This document shows positions 1 to 8,081 of a DNA stretch of 64,000 nt, piece by piece. The notes below the pieces were generated by a model that had not been told where the DNA came from, did not search any database, and saw only the letters and a list, made by a program, of their open reading frames with translations. Both the position numbers and the translations under genes were made by a program. This DNA comes from JBGPGW01 sp046349515 (GTDB taxonomy: Bacteria > Pseudomonadota > Alphaproteobacteria > CADEGL01): the NCBI GenBank assembly GCA_046349515.1, contig JAXMCE010000001.1, positions 372,001 through 436,000 of the forward strand, given 5' to 3'. Each line of letters starts with the position of its first letter. Position 1 is the first letter of the stretch.

Positions 1-320
1 ATCATGAGATGCCCTTCCATGAGGCCGAGCTTCTCGAAGAGATCGAGATTGTCGTCGCCGGCCGTCGCGGCAGAGCTTCCGTCCGCAAGCTGCGCACTGG
101 ACGCCATGCGCAGCATCTCTCCCGAGCCCGCCACCTGCACCAGATGCGTGCGCTGCTCCGGCCGCATGCCATGGCAAACGACAGCCGCCTCGGCGCGCGC
201 CGCCCCACCGAGCGCCTCCCGCTTGACCGAGAGAAAATCCCCCACCACCACAAGCGCGAAAACCCCGGCCGCCGTCGACAGGATGATGCGTCCCCTTAAG
301 CCTTTCACCGTTGCCCCCAT
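1..320 (-). CDS. Exported protein of the iron-uptake locus, C-terminus cut by window edge
   Basis: The gene is truncated at the left edge; about 106 N-terminal residues are visible. An N-terminal hydrophobic stretch (about residues 10-30, reading RGRIILSTAAGVFALVVVG) looks like a signal peptide or anchor. The visible end, EKLGLMEGHLMI, recalls periplasmic helical proteins found beside FTR1 permeases, which carry an EGHLxxG-type motif; that is memory-based and tentative. The gene is divergent from the cupredoxin-FTR1 pair and its ATG (320-318) lies only 6 bases from a Fur box, so iron repression is likely. Because that leaves no room for a ribosome binding site, a GTG at about 308 preceded by GGGGGC is an alternative start, or the mRNA is leaderless. 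Function is inferred from context only. Confidence 0.6.
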   Translation of the reverse strand, partial: MGATVKGLRGRIILSTAAGVFALVVVGDFLSVKREALGGAARAEAAVVCHGMRPEQRTHLVQVAGSGEMLRMASSAQLADGSSAATAGDDNLDLFEKLGLMEGHLM

Positions 321-326
321 CGCGAA

Positions 327-341
327 TGAGAATCATTACTA
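327..341. promoter_or_regulatory. Fur box between divergent iron genes
   Basis: TGAGAATCATTACTA matches 11-12 of the 14 specified positions of the 7-1-7 Fur consensus TGATAATNATTATCA and sits in an AT-rich island in otherwise GC-rich DNA. It lies immediately upstream of the minus-strand exported protein and about 370 bases upstream of the cupredoxin start. Known biology: Fur with Fe2+ represses FTR1-type uptake operons. Binding is inferred from sequence alone. Confidence 0.75.
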
Positions 342-612
342 TTCGCATAATAGAAAAATCGACAAGGCCGCGCAAGCCGGCTTCGGAGCCTGGCTTGCCA
401 TGCCGATGCCCCCCTCTCCACGGCTGGTGTTTGGCCCTCACACGCCGGATACGGATCATCCGCGCGGAGGCCGGGACCGGTGGGCTGCCCTCACGGCATC
501 GGCTCCCAACCGTGGGCGCACGCGTTCCGACGCGTGCCCTGCATTCGGCGGGGCGGAAGCGATTCAACACGGTATTTCATAGCGATAGGACGGAGTCGAA
601 ACTAAATGCAAC

Positions 613-627
613 TAATAACCATTTACA
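613..627. promoter_or_regulatory. Second, degenerate Fur-like site before cupredoxin-FTR1
   Basis: TAATAACCATTTACA matches about 10 of 14 positions of the same 7-1-7 consensus and lies in the AT-rich stretch 600-640, about 80 bases upstream of the likely cupredoxin ATG at 708. That is where a promoter-proximal operator for the plus-strand operon would sit. The rest of the interval 321-707 holds no gene I can support. The match is weak enough to arise by chance in AT-rich DNA. Confidence 0.4.
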
Positions 628-707
628 TTTTTCTGAAACTCACGTCACAATTTGGCGCGGCCCAGCGAGCAGCGGCTCGCCAACCCGAGGGCGGCCACGT
701 GTTGCGA

Positions 708-1064
708 ATGACGACCAGGTCGATGCGCGCTTTGCGACTTTGGATCGCTGTCCTCCTGGCGTGCCTGCCCTATGCGTCCGCGGGCATCGCCGCGGAGCCG
801 ATCGAGATCACCATCACGATCCGCAATCACCGGTTCGAGCCGGACACCGTCGAGGTGCCGGCAGGACAGGAGATCAAGCTCCTCGTGACCAACGCCGATT
901 CGACTCCCGAGGAATTCGAGAGCGTCGGACTCAAGATCGAGCGCGTGATCCGTCCCGGCCAGACAGCGGAATTCCGATTGCGTCCCCTGCTCGCGAACCG
1001 AAACTACAAGTTCTTCGGGGAGCACCATCCGAAGACGGCGCAGGGACAGCTGATCGTCAAGTGA
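708..1064 (+). CDS. Periplasmic cupredoxin-like protein of the FTR1 iron system
   Basis: About 118 residues. A signal peptide (MTTRSMRALRLWIAVLLACL, cleaved near GIAAEP) precedes a single cupredoxin-like beta-sandwich with the signatures ITIRNHRFEPDTVEVPAGQ and FFGEHHPKTAQG that are typical of the cupredoxin_1 proteins paired with FTR1 permeases. Such proteins are proposed to bind or oxidise iron in the periplasm before uptake. No classic His-Cys-His-Met blue-copper ligand set is evident, so metal chemistry is uncertain. An upstream in-frame ATG at 606 would add an unlikely N-terminus; 708 or 723 puts the signal peptide correctly. The stop overlaps the FTR1 start by 4 bases (GTGA), indicating translational coupling. 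Confidence 0.8.
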   Translation: MTTRSMRALRLWIAVLLACLPYASAGIAAEPIEITITIRNHRFEPDTVEVPAGQEIKLLVTNADSTPEEFESVGLKIERVIRPGQTAEFRLRPLLANRNYKFFGEHHPKTAQGQLIVK

Positions 1065-1891
1065 TCGAGACCGCCATCATCGTCTTTCGCGAGGCGCTCG
1101 AGATCGCCATCGTCGTTGCCTTGCTGCTGGCGGCGACGAAGGGCGTGAGGGGCCGGTGGATGTGGCTGGGCGTCGGGCTCGCAGCGGGTGTCGCGGGCTC
1201 GTGCGTCGTCGCATATTTCGCGGACGTCATCGCGGGCAGCTTCGCAGGATCGGGCGAGGACGTTTTCAACGCGGTCGTCTTGCTGCTGACGGCCATCATG
1301 GTTGCGTGGACGATCGCGTGGATGCGCCGCCACAGCGCTGAGATCGCCATGACGGCGCGCGAGACGGGCGCGCGCATCCGCAGCGGCGATGCGCCGCTCT
1401 ACATCTTCGCGACGACCGTCGCCATCACCGTCCTTCGCGACGGCTCCGAGCTTGTGGTCTTCCTCGCGGCCCTCCGCCTCGCGGGCGAGGTGTCTTCTGG
1501 CAACATCGCCGGCGGATTCGTGCTCGGCATCGCCGGGGGAATCGTCACGGGCACGCTCCTCTACGGCGGCGTGATGTGGACCCGGCTTCGCTCGGTGTTC
1601 ACCATGATCACCGTGCTCCTGGCCTTTCTCGCGGCCGGCCTTGCCGCGCAGGCTGCGGCCTTCTTCGTCTCGAGCGGCTGGCTGCCGCCGCTTCTCGATC
1701 CGCTCTGGGACATGTCGTCGATTCTGGACAACGATTCGGTCGGAGGGCGATTCGCGCATTCGATCTTCGGCTACGTCGCGCAGCCGAGCGGAATGCAGGT
1801 GCTGGCCTATCTCGTCATGCTGAGCGTGGTGTGCTGGTTCGGATTGCGCCTCCCCGCCGCGCGCCACGCATCGGCCGGAGGCAAAGAGTAG
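1061..1891 (+). CDS. FTR1-family high-affinity iron permease
   Basis: A 276-residue polytopic inner-membrane protein beginning at a GTG that overlaps the cupredoxin stop. The first helix carries the family's REXXE iron motif as FREALEIAIVV; a second acidic motif appears as RDGSELVVFL near the middle, and about seven hydrophobic segments are seen. FTR1/EfeU proteins carry iron across the inner membrane, normally with a periplasmic partner, here the coupled cupredoxin. No EfeB-type peroxidase or multicopper oxidase is seen in the visible DNA, though the cut gene at the left edge may supply a partner. Regulation by iron through Fur is likely from the upstream box. Confidence 0.88.
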   Translation: MIETAIIVFREALEIAIVVALLLAATKGVRGRWMWLGVGLAAGVAGSCVVAYFADVIAGSFAGSGEDVFNAVVLLLTAIMVAWTIAWMRRHSAEIAMTARETGARIRSGDAPLYIFATTVAITVLRDGSELVVFLAALRLAGEVSSGNIAGGFVLGIAGGIVTGTLLYGGVMWTRLRSVFTMITVLLAFLAAGLAAQAAAFFVSSGWLPPLLDPLWDMSSILDNDSVGGRFAHSIFGYVAQPSGMQVLAYLVMLSVVCWFGLRLPAARHASAGGKE

Positions 1892-2016
1892 AGAGTAGAA
1901 GGCGCGGGCCGCCCGCTTGCCGCGCCGCTGATTGACACGCATCGGCATCTATACGACCTTGCCCTGCGTCCGCCCGGCCACGGTCCCGCCGACGCGGCGC
2001 GGACCGGGGGCATGGC

Positions 2017-2799
2017 GTGACGGACACCACGGACATCATCGTCGAGCAGCCGAAACCCGGCGTCGAACTCATCCGCCTCAACCGCCCGAAGGTGCTGAAC
2101 GCGCTGCGCTCCCAGCTTCTCGAGGAGCTGGTCGCGGCCTTGATGCGCGCGCGCGAGGACGAGGCCGTCCGTGCCGTCGTGCTGACCGGCAACGACCGGG
2201 CCTTCGCCGCCGGCGCCGACATCAACGAGATGGCGGATCTGAATTTCGTCCAGGTGCTCCGCCTCGACAAGCGGAGCGGCTATTGGCAGGCCGTGCGGCA
2301 GTTCCCGAAGCCGCTCGTGGCCGCCGTCAACGGCTTCGCCCTCGGCGGCGGCTGCGAGCTCGCCATGCACGCCGACATCATCGTCGCCGGCGAGAGCGCG
2401 CGGTTCGGCCAGCCCGAGATCAACCTTGGCATCATCCCGGGCGCTGGCGGGACCCAGCGCCTGACGCGCGCCGTCGGCAAGTCGCTCGCCATGCGCATGG
2501 TGCTGACGGGAGAGATGATCGACGCGCGCACCGCACTCGCCGCAGGACTCGTGGCCGAAGTGACGCCCCCGGAATTGACGCTCGACCGCGCCATCGAGAT
2601 CGCGGAGACGATCGCCTCGAAGCCGCCCGTCGCCGTCCGCTTGGCGAAAGAAGCCGTGCTCAAGGCCGAGGAAATGACGCTCGAGGCGGCGCTCGACTAC
2701 GAGCGCAAATCCTTCGCCATGCTGTTCGCGACGGAAGACCGCCGCGAGGGCTTGAAGGCGTTCGTCGAGAAGCGCAAGCCCGAATTCAAAGGACGCTGA
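2017..2799 (+). CDS. paaF: 2,3-dehydroadipyl-CoA hydratase (enoyl-CoA hydratase) PaaF
   Basis: A 260-residue crotonase-fold protein with a GTG start. Both catalytic glutamates of a true hydratase are present: one in GGGCELAMHADI and one in FGQPEINLGIIPGAGG; the oxyanion-hole stretch AFAAGADINEM is intact. In phenylacetate degradation PaaF hydrates 2,3-didehydroadipyl-CoA to 3-hydroxyadipyl-CoA. It heads a four-gene run paaF-paaG-paaH-paaJ, with only 3 bases to the next start. Sequence alone would allow a generic enoyl-CoA hydratase; the neighbours make PaaF most likely. Confidence 0.85.
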   Translation: MTDTTDIIVEQPKPGVELIRLNRPKVLNALRSQLLEELVAALMRAREDEAVRAVVLTGNDRAFAAGADINEMADLNFVQVLRLDKRSGYWQAVRQFPKPLVAAVNGFALGGGCELAMHADIIVAGESARFGQPEINLGIIPGAGGTQRLTRAVGKSLAMRMVLTGEMIDARTALAAGLVAEVTPPELTLDRAIEIAETIASKPPVAVRLAKEAVLKAEEMTLEAALDYERKSFAMLFATEDRREGLKAFVEKRKPEFKGR

Positions 2800-2802
2800 T
2801 CC

Positions 2803-3594
2803 GTGACTTACGAGACGATCTTTTTTGAACGGACCGACGCGGTCGCGACGCTCACGCTCAACCGCCCTGATCGCCTCAACGCCTTCACCGCCAAGGTGCA
2901 CGAAGAGGTGCGCGCGGCGCTGCGGACGGTGGCGGAGGACGACGCTATCCGCACCCTGGTCCTCACTGGCGCCGGTCGCGGGTTTTGCGCGGGCCAGGAC
3001 CTTCAGGAGGTGCGCCCGTCGGACGGCGATGCGGGCCGCGACTTGGGCCAGCGGCTCGACCGCAACTACAACCGCCTCATCCGCACGATCCGCGCGCTTC
3101 CGAAACCCGTCATCGCTTCCGTCAACGGCGTCGCGGCGGGCGCTGGCGCCAACCTGGCCCTGGCCTGCGACATCGTGATCGCGGCGCGCGGGGCGAGCTT
3201 CATCCAGGCCTTCGCCCGCATCGGCCTCGTGCCCGATTCGGGCGGCAGCTATTTTCTGCCGCGCCGCGTCGGCACCGCGCGCGCGACGGCGCTCTTCATG
3301 TTGGGCGATTCCGTCACGGCCGAGGAGGCGGTGGCCTCCGGGATGATCTGGCGGTGCGTCGATGATACGGCGCTCGCGGCCGAGACCGGCACGCTCGCGA
3401 AGCGCCTGGCCGCGGCGCCGACGAAGACGCTCGGGCTCATCAAGCGGCTCATGGACGCCTCGGCCGCGAACTCGCTCGACCAGCAGCTCGATCTTGAGCG
3501 CGACTTCCAGCGCCTGGCGGGCGCGAGCGAGGATTATCGCGAAGGCGTCGCGGCGTTCCGCGAGAAGCGTCCGCCCCAATTCAAGGGACGGTGA
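2803..3594 (+). CDS. paaG: 1,2-epoxyphenylacetyl-CoA isomerase PaaG
   Basis: A 263-residue crotonase-family protein, GTG start. It lacks the two hydratase glutamates (the first position reads AGAGANLALACD, the second FARIGLVPD) but keeps an aspartate in LVPDSGGSYFLP, the PaaG/isomerase pattern. PaaG isomerises ring-1,2-epoxyphenylacetyl-CoA to the oxepin and also shifts the double bond later in the pathway. It sits between paaF and paaH, overlapping paaH by one base (TGATG). The activating ligase (paaK), the epoxidase (paaABCDE) and paaZ are not in this window. Confidence 0.85.
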   Translation: MTYETIFFERTDAVATLTLNRPDRLNAFTAKVHEEVRAALRTVAEDDAIRTLVLTGAGRGFCAGQDLQEVRPSDGDAGRDLGQRLDRNYNRLIRTIRALPKPVIASVNGVAAGAGANLALACDIVIAARGASFIQAFARIGLVPDSGGSYFLPRRVGTARATALFMLGDSVTAEEAVASGMIWRCVDDTALAAETGTLAKRLAAAPTKTLGLIKRLMDASAANSLDQQLDLERDFQRLAGASEDYREGVAAFREKRPPQFKGR

Positions 3595-5111
3595 TGGCGC
3601 CCCTTCCCTCCTCCGCCGTCGTGGGCGTCGTCGGCGCCGGCACGATGGGATCCGGCATCGCGCAAGTCGCCGCCGCCGCGGGCCACGCGGTATTGCTCTT
3701 CGATTCGCAAAGCGGCGCCACCGAGCGCGGCATCGCCGCGATCCGCGCGGCGCTTGCGCGGGTCGTCGAGAGAAAGCGCATGACGGAGGATGAGGCCGAG
3801 GCCCTCCTCGCTCGTATCCGGCCCGCGGCTTCGCTCGATGCGCTCAAGCCCGCGGCTCTCGTCGTCGAGGCCATCGTCGAGGACATGGCGACGAAGAAGG
3901 CGCTCTTCACGGCGCTCGAAGCGCTGCTCGCGGAGGACGCGATCCTCGCGACCAACACCTCCTCCCTCTCGATCACCGAGATGGCGGGCTCGCTCAAGCA
4001 TCCCGAGCGCGTCGTCGGCCTCCACTTCTTCAATCCCGCGCCCATCATGCCGCTCGTCGAGGTGATCAGCGGCTTCGCGACGGCACCCGCCGTCGCCGAC
4101 ACGGCATTTGAAACCGCGCTGGCCTGGGGCAAGACGCCGGTGCGCGTCAAGTCGACGCCGGGCTTCCTCGGCAACCGCGTCGCGCGCCCGTATTACGGAG
4201 AGGCGCTGCGTTCCCTCGAAGAAGACGTCGCCGACGTTCCCACCTATGACGCGATCATGCGCGAGGCTGCCGGCTTCCGCATGGGACCGTTCGAGCTCCT
4301 CGATCTCGTCGGCATCGACGTCAACTGGGCGGTGACGAACTCGGTCCACGACGCCTATTTCCACGACCCGCGCTACAAGCCGTTCCGCATCCAGGGCGAG
4401 ATGGTCGCGGCCGGGCGATTGGGGCGGAAGACGAAGCTCGGCTTCTACGACCACCGCGAGGGCGCGCCGCGTCCGATCCCGTCGACGGCCGAGCCGGGTC
4501 CACGCCCCGATCATGTCATCATCGAGGGCGATCTTGGGCCTGCGCGCGCGCTCGAAGGACGGATCGAGCGCGCAGGCTTGGCATTTCGCCGCGTTCCTGG
4601 CGCTGGCCTGATCGCTCTCAAGGACGTTCGCATCGCCCTCTCCGATGGGCGCCTCGCGACCGAGCGCCTCGCGACGGACGTGGCCGCGCCGCAGGTCCTT
4701 TTCGACCTCGCGCTCGACTACGGCACGGCGACGCGCATCGCGATCGCCGCCGCAGACCAGGCGCCGCCAAGTGCGACGGAGGCCGCCGCCGGGCTCTTCC
4801 AGGCCTTGGGGCTCTCGGTATCGGTCGTCGACGACGTGCCGGGGCTCGTCGCGCTCCGCACCGTCGCCATGCTCGCCAATTTCGGCGCCGATGCGGTCCA
4901 TGTCGGGATCGCCGATGCGCCGGGCGTCGACCGCGCCATGCAGGTCGGCTTCAACTATCCGAAGGGGCCGTTGGCCTGGGCCCAGTCCTTGGGGCTTCCC
5001 TTCGTCGTCTCCGTGCTCGATCATCTGGCGAGGACCTACGGCGAGGATCGCTACCGCGCCTCGCCGCTCCTGCGCCGGCATGCGGCGAGCGGCGCGCGGT
5101 TCTTCGACTGA
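3594..5111 (+). CDS. paaH: 3-hydroxyadipyl-CoA dehydrogenase PaaH (PaaC type)
   Basis: About 505 residues, the long PaaH/PaaC form. An N-terminal NAD-binding motif VGVVGAGTMGSGIAQVAA is followed by the catalytic-histidine region GLHFFNPAPIMPLVEV and the C-terminal dimerisation domain, then a second partial copy of that domain containing NYPKGPLAWAQ. It oxidises 3-hydroxyadipyl-CoA to 3-oxoadipyl-CoA with NAD+. The ATG at 3594 overlaps the paaG stop; a GTG at 3591 is in frame one codon earlier. The Shine-Dalgarno AAGGGACGG serves either start. Confidence 0.88.
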   Translation: MAPLPSSAVVGVVGAGTMGSGIAQVAAAAGHAVLLFDSQSGATERGIAAIRAALARVVERKRMTEDEAEALLARIRPAASLDALKPAALVVEAIVEDMATKKALFTALEALLAEDAILATNTSSLSITEMAGSLKHPERVVGLHFFNPAPIMPLVEVISGFATAPAVADTAFETALAWGKTPVRVKSTPGFLGNRVARPYYGEALRSLEEDVADVPTYDAIMREAAGFRMGPFELLDLVGIDVNWAVTNSVHDAYFHDPRYKPFRIQGEMVAAGRLGRKTKLGFYDHREGAPRPIPSTAEPGPRPDHVIIEGDLGPARALEGRIERAGLAFRRVPGAGLIALKDVRIALSDGRLATERLATDVAAPQVLFDLALDYGTATRIAIAAADQAPPSATEAAAGLFQALGLSVSVVDDVPGLVALRTVAMLANFGADAVHVGIADAPGVDRAMQVGFNYPKGPLAWAQSLGLPFVVSVLDHLARTYGEDRYRASPLLRRHAASGARFFD

Positions 5112-5149
5112 TCGCGTCTCCTCCGCCCGAACAACGCCCGAGGTGCGCC

Positions 5150-6355
5150 ATGACTGAGGCATTCATCTGCGACGGAGTGAGGACGCCCATCGGGCGCTAC
5201 GCGGGCGGCCTTTCCGCGGTCCGGACCGATGATCTCGCCGCCGTGCCCTTGAAGGCGCTGATGGCGCGCAATCCGAAGGTCGACTGGGCGAAGATCGACG
5301 AGGTCTATTACGGCTGCGCGAACCAGGCGGGCGAGGACAACCGCAATGTCGCGCGCATGGCGGCGCTCCTCGCGGGCCTGCCGCAGGAGGTGCCGGGCGC
5401 CACCGTCAATCGTCTCTGCGGCTCGGGCCTCGAGGCGCTGGCGGCGGCGGCGCGCGCCATCCGGTGCGGCGAGGCGGACCTCGCGATCGCCGGCGGCGTC
5501 GAGAGTATGTCGCGGGCACCCTTCGTCATGGCCAAGACGGCCGAGCCCTTCGCGCGATCGGTCGAGATCCATGACACCACGATCGGCTGGCGCTTCATCA
5601 ATCCCGCGATGCGCGCACGCTACGGCACCGACGCCATGCCGGAGACAGCGGAGAATCTCGCCGAGGACATGCAGATCAGCCGCAAGGACCAGGACGCCTT
5701 CGCCCACCGCAGTCAGCAGCGCGCGGCCGCGGCCGCCAAGGCCGGCGTCTTCGCCACCGAGATCGTCGCCGTCCCGGTGCCGCGCGGCCGCGGCGAGCCC
5801 ATCCTCGTCGAGCATGACGAGCATCCGCGCCCTGAGACGACGCTCGAGGGGCTCGCGAAATTGAAGGCGCCGTTCCGCGAGGGCGGCAGCGTGACCGCCG
5901 GCAATGCCTCGGGCGTGAATGACGGCGCCTGCGCGATGATCGTGGCCTCCGAGGCGGCGGCGCGCCAGCACGGGCTCACGCCCCGCGCGCGCATCGTCGG
6001 CGCGGCGACGGCCGGCGTTCCGCCCCGCATCATGGGAATCGGCCCCGTGCCCGCCACGCGCAAGCTGCTCGAGCGCACGGGGCTCACCCTCGAATCGATG
6101 GACACGATCGAGATCAACGAGGCTTTCGCGGCCCAGGCCCTCGCCTGCCTTCGCCAATTGGGCCTCCCCGACGACGCAGCCCAGGTCAATCCCAATGGCG
6201 GCGCCATCGCCCTCGGCCACCCGCTCGGCATGAGCGGCGCGCGCCTTGCGCTCACCGGCCTCAACCAGTTGACGCGCACGCGCGGCGGCTACGGGCTCCT
6301 CACCATGTGCATCGGCGTGGGCCAGGGCATCGCCGTCGCGATCGAACGGGTCTAG
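5150..6355 (+). CDS. paaJ: 3-oxoadipyl-CoA thiolase PaaJ
   Basis: A 401-residue thiolase II-family acetyltransferase. The three active-site elements are present: acyl-accepting Cys in VNRLCGSGLEAL, His in GGAIALGHPLGMSGAR, and the C-terminal Cys in LLTMCIGVGQG. It cleaves 3-oxoadipyl-CoA to succinyl-CoA and acetyl-CoA, and in the Paa route also 3-oxo-5,6-dehydrosuberyl-CoA. PcaF of the beta-ketoadipate pathway is nearly indistinguishable by sequence; linkage to paaFGH decides for paaJ. The gap from paaH is 38 bases, so the four genes are probably one transcript. Confidence 0.88.
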   Translation: MTEAFICDGVRTPIGRYAGGLSAVRTDDLAAVPLKALMARNPKVDWAKIDEVYYGCANQAGEDNRNVARMAALLAGLPQEVPGATVNRLCGSGLEALAAAARAIRCGEADLAIAGGVESMSRAPFVMAKTAEPFARSVEIHDTTIGWRFINPAMRARYGTDAMPETAENLAEDMQISRKDQDAFAHRSQQRAAAAAKAGVFATEIVAVPVPRGRGEPILVEHDEHPRPETTLEGLAKLKAPFREGGSVTAGNASGVNDGACAMIVASEAAARQHGLTPRARIVGAATAGVPPRIMGIGPVPATRKLLERTGLTLESMDTIEINEAFAAQALACLRQLGLPDDAAQVNPNGGAIALGHPLGMSGARLALTGLNQLTRTRGGYGLLTMCIGVGQGIAVAIERV

Positions 6356-6360
6356 GCACG

Positions 6361-6756
6361 GTGCCCGCGCCCTATCGCGGCGGCTGTCTCTGCGGCGCCG
6401 TGCGTTACGAGGTGAATGCGGCACCCCTCGGCGCGGGCTATTGCCACTGCAGCCTGTGCCGGCGCGCGACGGGCGCACCCGTGTTCTTGGGAGTCGCCTT
6501 TCCGCGCACCGCGTTCCGTTTCATCCAGGGCGCGACCAAGATCTATCAATCCTCCGCGCGCGGCGTCCGCCATTTCTGCGGCGAGTGCGGCAGCCCGCTC
6601 TTTTTCGAGCTTCTCGACAAGCCGGACCAGTGGGAGGTGCTCGTGGGCTCGCTCGACGATGCCTCCGACATCAGCCCGAGCGTGCATGTCTGTCTCTCGA
6701 GCGGCCTGCCCTGGTTCCGGATCGACGACGACTTGCCGCGGAAACCAGAACTCTGA
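6361..6756 (+). CDS. GFA/CENP-V-type zinc-binding protein
   Basis: 131 residues from a GTG five bases after the paaJ stop. Cysteine clusters GGCLCGAVRYE, YCHCSLCRR and FCGECGSPLFF form the zinc sites of the GFA (glutathione-dependent formaldehyde-activating) fold. Most members, unlike the founding enzyme, have no proven formaldehyde activity, so I do not assign one. It could be co-transcribed with paaJ, but nothing ties it to phenylacetate metabolism. Confidence 0.8.
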   Translation: MPAPYRGGCLCGAVRYEVNAAPLGAGYCHCSLCRRATGAPVFLGVAFPRTAFRFIQGATKIYQSSARGVRHFCGECGSPLFFELLDKPDQWEVLVGSLDDASDISPSVHVCLSSGLPWFRIDDDLPRKPEL

Positions 6757-6759
6757 GCT

Positions 6760-7983
6760 TTACGCCGCCGTCAGCTTGCGGAGATTCACGGCGGGATCGG
6801 CCAACTGATCCGGCGGGATCACAGCGCCGGACATCATGAGCCGCTCGAGGATGCGCATCTCGCGCCCGTTGTTGACCGTGTTGACGCCGACGATGCGCCC
6901 CTCCTGGAGGTAGAAGACCGAGAAGCTGCCGCTCGCGACGTCGCCGCGGAAGACGAGCCTGTCCCACCCTGTGGGCGCGCCCAGCATCTGCAGGTTGACG
7001 TCGTACTGGTCCGTCCACACCCAGAGCCGGTCGTTGTAGGCGTGATCGCCGCCGATCATGTTGCGCGCGACGGCCATGCCCTGGTCCTGGGCGTTCTGGT
7101 AGGACTCGAGGCGGATGCGCCGACCGAGGAAGGCGTTCGGCTGGTTGGCCGCGTCTCCCGCGGCGAAGATGGCGGGATCGGAGGTGCGCCCCCGGTCGTC
7201 CACGACGATGCCGTTGTCGACCGCGAGCCCCGCCTCCGCCGCGAATTCCACATTGGGCACGATACCGATGCCGATGACGGCGAGCCCCGCCGGAATCGCC
7301 GTGCCGTCGGCCAGCACGACGCGTTCGAGCCGCCCAGCCCCTTCAAACCGGACGAGCGAGGTCGACAGCCGGATGTCGGTGCCATGCCGGCGGTGAAGGT
7401 CGGCGAAATAGCGACCCACCTCCGGCGCCACGGCCCGGCCCATGAGGCGTTCGGTCGCCTCGAGGACCGTGACGGGAGAGCCGCGCTTCCTGGCACTCGC
7501 CGCCACTTCCAAGCCGATGAACCCGCCGCCGATGACGACGACCGGCACCTGGCGCTTCAAGGCCTCGCGGATAAATTGCGAATCCTCGATCGTGCGCAGA
7601 TAGCACACGCCAGGCAGCGACGCGCCGGGAATATCGAGCCGCCGCACGCGCGCGCCCGTCGTGAGCATGAGGCGGTCGTAAGCGATCGCGGCGCCACCGG
7701 TCCGGATTTGACGCGTCGCCGGATCGATCGCGCCGACGCGTTCGCCCAGGCGCAGCTCGATGCCCTTCTCCTCGTAGAATGTCCGGTGATTGAGCTGGAC
7801 GCGCTCAATTCCCTCGTCGCCCACGAGAAGCGCCTTCGAGAGCGGCGGGCGTTCGTAGGGCGGCCAGGATTCCTCGCCGATCAGCACGACGCGCCCGCCG
7901 AAGCCGGCCGCGCGAACGGCCTGTGCCGCCCGCCCGCCGGCATGGGCGGCGCCGACGATGACCACCGTGTCGAGTGATGTCAT
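6760..7983 (-). CDS. NAD(P)/FAD ferredoxin/rubredoxin reductase-like oxidoreductase
   Basis: 407 residues. An N-terminal FAD Rossmann motif (VVIVGAAHAGGRAAQAVRAA) and PPYERPPLSKALL are typical of the BphA4/rubredoxin-reductase family; a second dinucleotide motif VVVIGGGFIGLEVAASARKR binds NAD(P)H, and IFAAGDAAN begins the second FAD contact. Such enzymes pass electrons from NAD(P)H to a [2Fe-2S] ferredoxin or rubredoxin serving an oxygenase or P450. No partner ferredoxin is adjacent. The start at 7983 is chosen because GGAGAT precedes it. It is convergent with the GFA gene, whose end is 3 bases away. Confidence 0.85.
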   Translation of the reverse strand: MTSLDTVVIVGAAHAGGRAAQAVRAAGFGGRVVLIGEESWPPYERPPLSKALLVGDEGIERVQLNHRTFYEEKGIELRLGERVGAIDPATRQIRTGGAAIAYDRLMLTTGARVRRLDIPGASLPGVCYLRTIEDSQFIREALKRQVPVVVIGGGFIGLEVAASARKRGSPVTVLEATERLMGRAVAPEVGRYFADLHRRHGTDIRLSTSLVRFEGAGRLERVVLADGTAIPAGLAVIGIGIVPNVEFAAEAGLAVDNGIVVDDRGRTSDPAIFAAGDAANQPNAFLGRRIRLESYQNAQDQGMAVARNMIGGDHAYNDRLWVWTDQYDVNLQMLGAPTGWDRLVFRGDVASGSFSVFYLQEGRIVGVNTVNNGREMRILERLMMSGAVIPPDQLADPAVNLRKLTAA

Positions 7984-8081
7984 GGCATCTCCGCCGCGAT
8001 CGCGAGCGAACCCGCCCGCCTTGCGCACCTTAGCGGGCCGTGCGAAGTAGCTTCAAGACCGCAGTCCCGACGGAGATACCC

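Noticed and set aside
1807..3579. 590-codon minus-strand frame opposite paaF/paaG and other long antisense frames opposite paaH and paaJ
   Set aside because: Arg/Asp/Gly-rich shadows of GC-rich coding DNA; the plus-strand frames carry full catalytic motifs.
5150..6355. PcaF (beta-ketoadipate pathway thiolase)
   Set aside because: No other pca genes are present; linkage to paaFGH favours PaaJ.
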